Assembly (NCBI RefSeq): GCF_030272615.1
Contig: NC_081415.1
Coordinates: 101,224,796 to 101,288,795 of the forward strand
DNA: 64,000 bases
Source of the DNA: Cryptomeria japonica
Taxonomy: Eukaryota > Streptophyta > Pinopsida > Cupressales > Cupressaceae
Direction of reading: 5' to 3'
The notes beneath the pieces were generated by a model. It was not told the origin of the DNA. It made no database searches and saw only the letters and a program-made list of their open reading frames with translations. The translations under genes and the position numbers were made by a program. This document shows positions 59,269 through 64,000 of the stretch, one piece after another. Numbering within the stretch: position 1 is the stretch's first letter; each line of letters begins with the position of its first letter.

Positions 59269-60090
59269 CTAGCCGAAGAAAGACCTTACTCCAGTCTGGT
59301 TTGAAGGTAAGCTGAGATGTTGAATTATATTGACTCTCTCAAGATCAATCTTGACACCTTCTTTATAAATGATATGCCCCAACAATTTGCCCTTAGTTAA
59401 ATAGAAAACTGAATTCTTTGGGTTCAAGGAGAGTCCATGCTCTCGACAACATTGCAGAACTACTCTCAAATATTTGAGATGATTCTTCCTCTTTTTAGAA
59501 AATACTATCAAGTCATCTAGGTAAACAACAATAATTCTATCATGAAAATCCTTAAAAGAAGAATCCATGGCCCTTTGAAAAGTTGCTCCAGCATTTATCA
59601 AACCAAATGGCATATGATTATATGTGAATGTTCCCCATGGAGTGATGAATGTTGTCTTATGTTGTTCATTCTCTGCGACACTAATTTGATTGTAACCAGA
59701 AAAACCATCTAACATTGACATCATTTTTGACCTAGATATTGTTTGCAAAATATGATCCATATTGGGTAAAGCATAGTTATCCTTAAGACTTGCCTGATTC
59801 AGATTACGAAAATCTATGCAAATTTGAATTTCCCCATTCTTCTTCCTCACAGGCACAATATTGGCCACCTAGGTTGAGTGATGAATTGGATATATAATTT
59901 TGGCTTTAAGTATTTTATCTACTTCTTTAAAAATCATGTCTGCCACCATGGGATTGAAATTTCTCAATTTTTATTTGAAAGGAGAAACACCAGGCTTCAA
60001 TGGAATTTGATGTTGAAAATGCCCATTCCTAAACTCCTTCAAATCCACATAGGACCAAGTGAATACATCAATGTATTCCTTCAGCAGCCC
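59269..60090 (-). pseudogene. Gypsy-2 reverse transcriptase, catalytic box intact
   Basis: Minus strand. It has VPVRKKNGEIQICIDFRNLN, MLDGFSGYNQISVAE, PWGTFTYNHMPFGLINAGAT, and VVYLDDLIVFSK with both catalytic Asp. It then has LNPKNSVFYLTKGKLLGH. Upstream at 60090-59880 are KLRNFNP and AKIIYPIHHST, separated by a TAA and by a TAG in the place of Trp. Only stop codons break it; I see no indel over the whole domain. The best preserved RT of the window. Confidence 0.92.
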
Positions 60091-60407
60091 ACTAAGTATT
60101 CACTTTTCCTCAAAAGAGTAACATTTGCCAATTGTCACCATTTTGGGATTAGAGTTATCTCCAAGATTAATCTTTTCACAACTTCCTTTCCCGCTATCCT
60201 CAGGAACTTTCTTGCCTATGTACACATCATTGCGGGTGAAAAACCTCTCCAAAGTCACTAGCCCTTTCAGAATTTTTTTTCCTTTAAGTTGAATGAAATC
60301 CTTTTCAGAATTAATACCTAGATCTGGACTAAATTCCTTGCAACTATCTTTGGAACCTTCAAAATATGATTGGGAAAAAAATGAATGCACTCTAGAAAGT
60401 CTTTGAT
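60091..60407 (-). pseudogene. Gypsy-2 linker between aRNH and RT
   Basis: Polar, Lys/Asp-rich segment with FFTRNDVYIGKKVPEDSGKG and GNCYSFEEK-like end, then LSGLLKEYIDVFTWSYVDL, the conserved entry to RT. No catalytic motif. It ends in a TGA at 60100. Confidence 0.7.
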
Positions 60408-60910
60408 CTACACATCTATATCAAATACTTGCCAATGGTTTACATTATCAGGAACACTAGGCCTAAAGATCATTTCAATCCTATAAGAATCATCCTTAAA
60501 GTCTGGGTGTAGTAACAAAAGAGAAGCTAAAACTGCCAACGAATCTACCCTAGTGTTTTGATCCCTTGGTATAGCTTCAATTGAGAAAGTGATAAAAAAC
60601 TCTATCTCATCCCAAACCCTATTTCTGTAATGTTTCAATCTATCATTCTTAACTGAATAGACATTTCTTACCTGTTTGACAATCAGCTCCGCATCCCCTT
60701 AAACCTTGAGCAGTTTAATACCTTTGCACTTGGCTTCATTTAATCCTAACAATAATACCTCATACTCTACAGTGTTATTAGTATTCTTGAAATCCAACTT
60801 GAAAGAAAAAGGAAAAATGTTACCATCAGGGGACAACAAAACTACTCCTTCTCCAAAGCTAGAGTTGGTGCAACTTCCATCAAATTCCATCTGCCATAAT
60901 TCGTCATGCT
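60408..60910 (-). pseudogene. Gypsy-2 archaeal-type RNase H, placed before RT
   Basis: Minus strand. It has MEFDGSCTNSSFGEGVVLLS with the first acidic residue, NNTVEYEVLLLGLNEAK with the catalytic Glu, GDAELIVKQVRN with the next Asp after a TAG near 60700, and IPRDQNTRVDSLAVLAS with the final Asp. All four key residues are present. It stands between protease and RT, whereas in Gypsy-1 the same domain follows the native RNase H. A short tail leads into the linker. Confidence 0.85.
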
Positions 60911-61660
60911 CATCAACTACCTCTTCAAATTCTTTTTAATCAGGTGCAATGATGAGATAGTTTCCAAATTCACATTCTTGGAAAAGAATTTGGGCTTTGG
61001 GATTATCAGAGGGAAAGACTATGTATTTATTTTTCAGTTTGGGTTCAAGCTTGATTTTTTGTTCCCCAAGTGGAATGATGGCTTTTGACTAGTCCATCTT
61101 AATTTCACCTCCAAGCTCTTTACAAAAATTTCTACTTAAGAGCATCCCATAACTTGTAGGAATGTCAGCCACCAAATAGTCAATTTTACTCTTTTATCAG
61201 GACATGCAGCTAGCACTACCTAAGCATCTTTTACCTATCCAATAAGAGGGACATGCTTCCCATCCATTGAATAACATCTCCCAAATGTCTTAGTGAGTGT
61301 TAAACCTAAAGATCTAGCAACAGATGAAGGCATTATGCTATCTGATGCTCCTGAATCTATTATGCAATTGCTGAGCTTCTGACCGTTCAGGAGAAGAGAT
61401 ATGTAAAAAGGTTCAGGCTTCAGAACTTCGATGTCAGGTCTATCTTCGACATTGTGAAAGGCATAGGGATCAACCAAATCAGTAGAAGGGCATGGAATAG
61501 ATGCAATTTTCCCAACAGTAAACAAATCACTATCACCTAGACATTTATGCACTGAGGACTCTGAAGAAGAATCTCCTTTCACATACTTGACCAGTTTGTC
61601 TAGTTCCTTTGGGTTCAGTTTCAAACGTTCAAAAGTAGAAAGGTGAATAGTTGAAGCTTT
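60911..61660 (-). pseudogene. Gypsy-2 protease region
   Basis: The clear part is 61624-61235: SLLLNGQKLSNCIIDSGASDS with the Asp-Ser-Gly active site, and MPSSVARSLGLTLTKTFGRC. After a TAG at 61235 the region 61230-60911 continues through frame changes with SYGMLLSRNFCKELGGEIKM, a block usual after Gypsy proteases. The catalytic triad is present, but the domain is not continuous. Confidence 0.85.
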
Positions 61661-63140
61661 GCAAAATTAAATTATATAAAAGGAGGAGAAAGAAGAGGAA
61701 TTATTTTTACTTTCAAGACTTCTTTGTAAAATCTTAACTTCAGGTGTCTTAGTATGAGAGGAAAAATCATTACTTGTGGGGTCTTTTCCTTTGAAATTAG
61801 CTCCAAAAGAGCTCATAGAAGGAATAGGTTGAGAGGCATGTTGATTTCTAGTAAGGATTGCACATGCAGGGTCTTCAAGGGTTGCCAAAATATTACCACC
61901 TCTTTCTGAATTTGACTCATATTCAAGGTAGAATGATCCAGAGTTGCCAGGTACCTCTTGAATTTTCTCTGCTTCAGTGAACTCACCTAGTTCATCCTTT
62001 GTGTTTTTCATTTGAACATGCCTTATCATATCAGGACAAGAAATCCCATCATGATCTGTAGTGAGGTGAAAAGAGCACATAGCACCCTTATTAGGAGGGG
62101 CCTCTATTTGCAATCTTTGCGAGGTAGTAGGTGATTGCAAAGATCGTCCATAATTATCCTAGTTTGATTATTTTCTACCTATATATTGGTATGGCTGTGG
62201 ATAGGAAACTCCAAGTTTTGGTATATACCTCTTCAAAGCAATCATGTCATTGACTAACCTTTGAACAATTGGATCGAATGAGGAGGTAGAAGCTTGAGGT
62301 TGACCTTGAGGAATTTGCACATCCTTTCTCCATTTCTCGGTTGTTATTAGGTCATCTTTGAGTTCTATAGCCTGATTTTGTGTAGTATCAAGATTGGTTG
62401 GCCTACTCCTTTTGAGATGAAAACCAACATCGGGAGGCATGGAGTTTGAAAAGAAACATTGTTGATTGTCAGCAGTTGGTCTTTTTGCCTAGGGAATTTT
62501 ATGGATAATCTTATTATACTTGGCTACATAGTCCCTCATCGGCTCATGAATTTCTTTTTTCATTTGTGTAAGTTGAGCCAATAGTGAGTGCTCATCATCA
62601 ACACTCTTGAACCATTTCTCAAAAGTGGTTTTCATTGTTTGCCAATCAGTTATAGATCTCGCTTGCAGATGATTGAACCAATCTACTACCCCCTTAGTAA
62701 GAGTTTGAGCAAAAAGCCTAACAGCCACATCCTCATGTTGTACTGCCAATATCCTAGTAGCTACATTAAAACAATTCAAGTGTTCTTCAACTATGACTTT
62801 TCCATCACCATTAAACTTAGGTAAAACATCCTTTGCCCCTTTTTGAAGTGGATTATGGGCTCTGAGGGCAAGAGGTCCGAGTGTGGCACCCCATGGTTGG
62901 GGCATAATGAAAATAGGGTAAATAGTAATAAGGGGAGGGGCTTGAACTCTAGTAAGCATTAGTGCTTGCTAGTGGCTAGAAGAGGAAGGTATAGAAGTGG
63001 TTCTGGTAGGAGAGGAAGGTCTACTTATAGCATTTCTCTTAGGAGTGAAATTTGTGGCAAATGATAACCCTTGCAATTCTTCAAAATAACTATTAGTTAC
63101 TCCCTCTCTCCTTTGTGATCTGGTATAAGGACGAGAATCC
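61661..63140 (-). pseudogene. Gypsy-2 gag
   Basis: One minus frame, broken by TAG near 62489, TAA and TAG near 62160-62170, TAA near 61667 and a TAG near 62975. The N-terminal region (63140-62960) is Ser/Thr/Arg-rich. The gag fold has VLPKFNGDGKVIVEEHLNCF, VRLFAQTLTKGVVDWFNHLQ, TFEKWFKSV and MRDYVAKYNKII. A CX2HX4HX4C knuckle, CSFHLTTDHDGISC, lies near 62050. The exact start is not clear. Confidence 0.85.
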
Positions 63141-63309
63141 AGGGTTGTCGTCCCTAGGGTTTCTAAGATGTTTAAACAATTCTTTAGACCTCAGCAATAT
63201 TATTGAGTTATGGAAATTGTCTCAGATAAAGCAAACCTATGGATATTATTGATTATAAGTTCAATTCTAACATGCTCGTAGCACGCTGATCTATTGAATG
63301 TTCGACGTC
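63141..63309 (-). mobile_element. Gypsy-2 leader
   Basis: Short untranslated region between primer site and gag. Nothing else recognised. Confidence 0.55.
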
Positions 63310-63327
63310 TCCCCAGCAGAGTCACCA
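63310..63327 (-). other. Probable Gypsy-2 primer binding site
   Basis: The minus strand reads TGGTGACTCTGCTGGGGA six bases inside the LTR. It has the TGG start and length of a tRNA primer site. I do not assign the tRNA. Confidence 0.65.
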
Positions 63328-63333
63328 AAAATT

Positions 63334-64000
63334 TGTTAGTGAACGAATTTTTGCCTTTCTTCAAATTAATTAATTTCACACTCTGTCACCTTCTTTTAAA
63401 GGCAAAGTTTGACTAAATAGTTGGGTAAGTGTAACATATACTACTTCCCTCTGAATTTTTGATAGGTACAGCTCCATCCATTAGTTATTCGGGGAATAAT
63501 CTAATTAATTTTAATTGGTATGCTTTTAACCTGAAAGAACGTAAGTCTACCTACTTCATTCTTAGATGAGAGGCTAATGATTTATACATATTTCAGAGAT
63601 AGCTTGTTCTTCAAAGATACTTCAACATAAGAAATGGAAATGATCGAAACAAAGTTCGAATCACCAGTTCAACAGTCCATAAATAAAAACAGATGAGAAA
63701 ATTAAATCTCTTTTCAAGCACATATCTTTTGAAATCTTATAGGAAGGAGTCCCAGAATGATAATAATGTTGTGCATTGGAAAGGTGATCACTATTGTTTG
63801 ATTAGATCAATATATGCAAAGATATATCACTACATAGATTCAAAACTCAAAGGTTTTCCTTCTCCCAAAAATAATGCGATCTTTTGTATACAAATATAAC
63901 TCATGTAACAAAGAGACAACAATACATTTATAAATCCTTTTCAATTTCAGATTTCCAAAGTTTGATGACTTCCTGCAACAAAACTGAACTTCTAAAACCA
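63334..64000 (-). repeat. 5' LTR of Gypsy-2, cut by the window edge
   Basis: The plus strand starts TGTTAGTGAACG, the same start as the left copy at 52664. From 63754 it matches 52741 onwards closely. The segment 63380-63753 is absent from the left copy. Confidence 0.85.

Larger units (their letters stand above)
52664..64000 (-). mobile_element. Gypsy-2: Gypsy element with aRNH before RT and a sense extra ORF
   Basis: Minus-strand element, truncated by the window edge. LTR copies start at 52664 and 63334 with TGTTAGTGAACG. The order is 5' LTR, primer site, gag, protease, aRNH, RT, RNase H, integrase, spacer, extra ORF, 3' LTR. The block from linker to integrase (60390-57406) stays in one frame. 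RT keeps its YLDD box, but stops, mostly TAG, break the frame throughout. Confidence 0.9.

Overview
The window looks like intergenic DNA from a large, repeat-rich seed-plant genome. I suspect a gymnosperm, because the LTR elements are old, very long and deeply nested, but the species cannot be read from the sequence. I see no intact host gene, tRNA, rRNA or CRISPR array. Essentially every base can be assigned to a decayed LTR retrotransposon or to a fragment of one.

Left block (1-36776). A minus-strand Copia element (Copia-1) is the host of everything here. Its 5' LTR is 35549-36776, its gag 34313-35491, and its protease, integrase and RT lie at 1618-3696. It is cut at its RT by the 3' LTR (380-1617) of a Gypsy element (Gypsy-0) that enters from the left edge. 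It is split again at the protease active site by a 30.6-kb insertion (3702-34307, target duplication ATTAC). That insertion is a non-coding LARD-type element with LTRs of about 4.1-4.2 kb, a tRNA-iMet primer site, a polypurine tract and about 3.7 kb of own internal DNA without gag or pol. Nested in the LARD are a 17.3-kb minus-strand Gypsy/Tat element (Gypsy-1, 8044-25336, target duplication GTGTG) and a solo LTR of the Gypsy-0 family (25566-26788, target duplication TGATC). Gypsy-1 carries gag, protease, a G-patch region, RT, RNase H, a second archaeal-type RNase H and integrase. It also carries an antisense gene with a plant mobile domain (PMD) between integrase and its 3' LTR.

Right block (36777-64000). 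A Gypsy-type LTR piece abuts a minus-strand Tat pol fragment (Gypsy-3, 37514-38836). The fragment is cut by a plus-strand Copia element (Copia-2, from 38837). Copia-2 is split by a 6.5-kb insertion (element X, 41436-47900) that carries one long decayed ORF of unknown function and a degenerate tandem array of about 130-bp units. After the Copia-2 pol ends at 50821, a third Copia element (Copia-3, same family as Copia-1) begins at 51144. It is cut in gag by a minus-strand Gypsy element (Gypsy-2, 52664 to beyond 64000). Gypsy-2 has the order gag, protease, archaeal RNase H, RT, RNase H, integrase and then a sense extra ORF homologous to the ORF of element X.

Three themes stand out. (1) Accessory genes ride on these elements: an antisense PMD gene, a G-patch segment, and a shared unknown ORF family. 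(2) The archaeal-type RNase H sits at two different places in two Gypsy elements of the same window. (3) The reading frames are broken mainly by in-frame TAG, often where the family needs Gln (CAG), with frames otherwise kept for kilobases. This is the footprint expected from deamination of methylated CHG cytosines.
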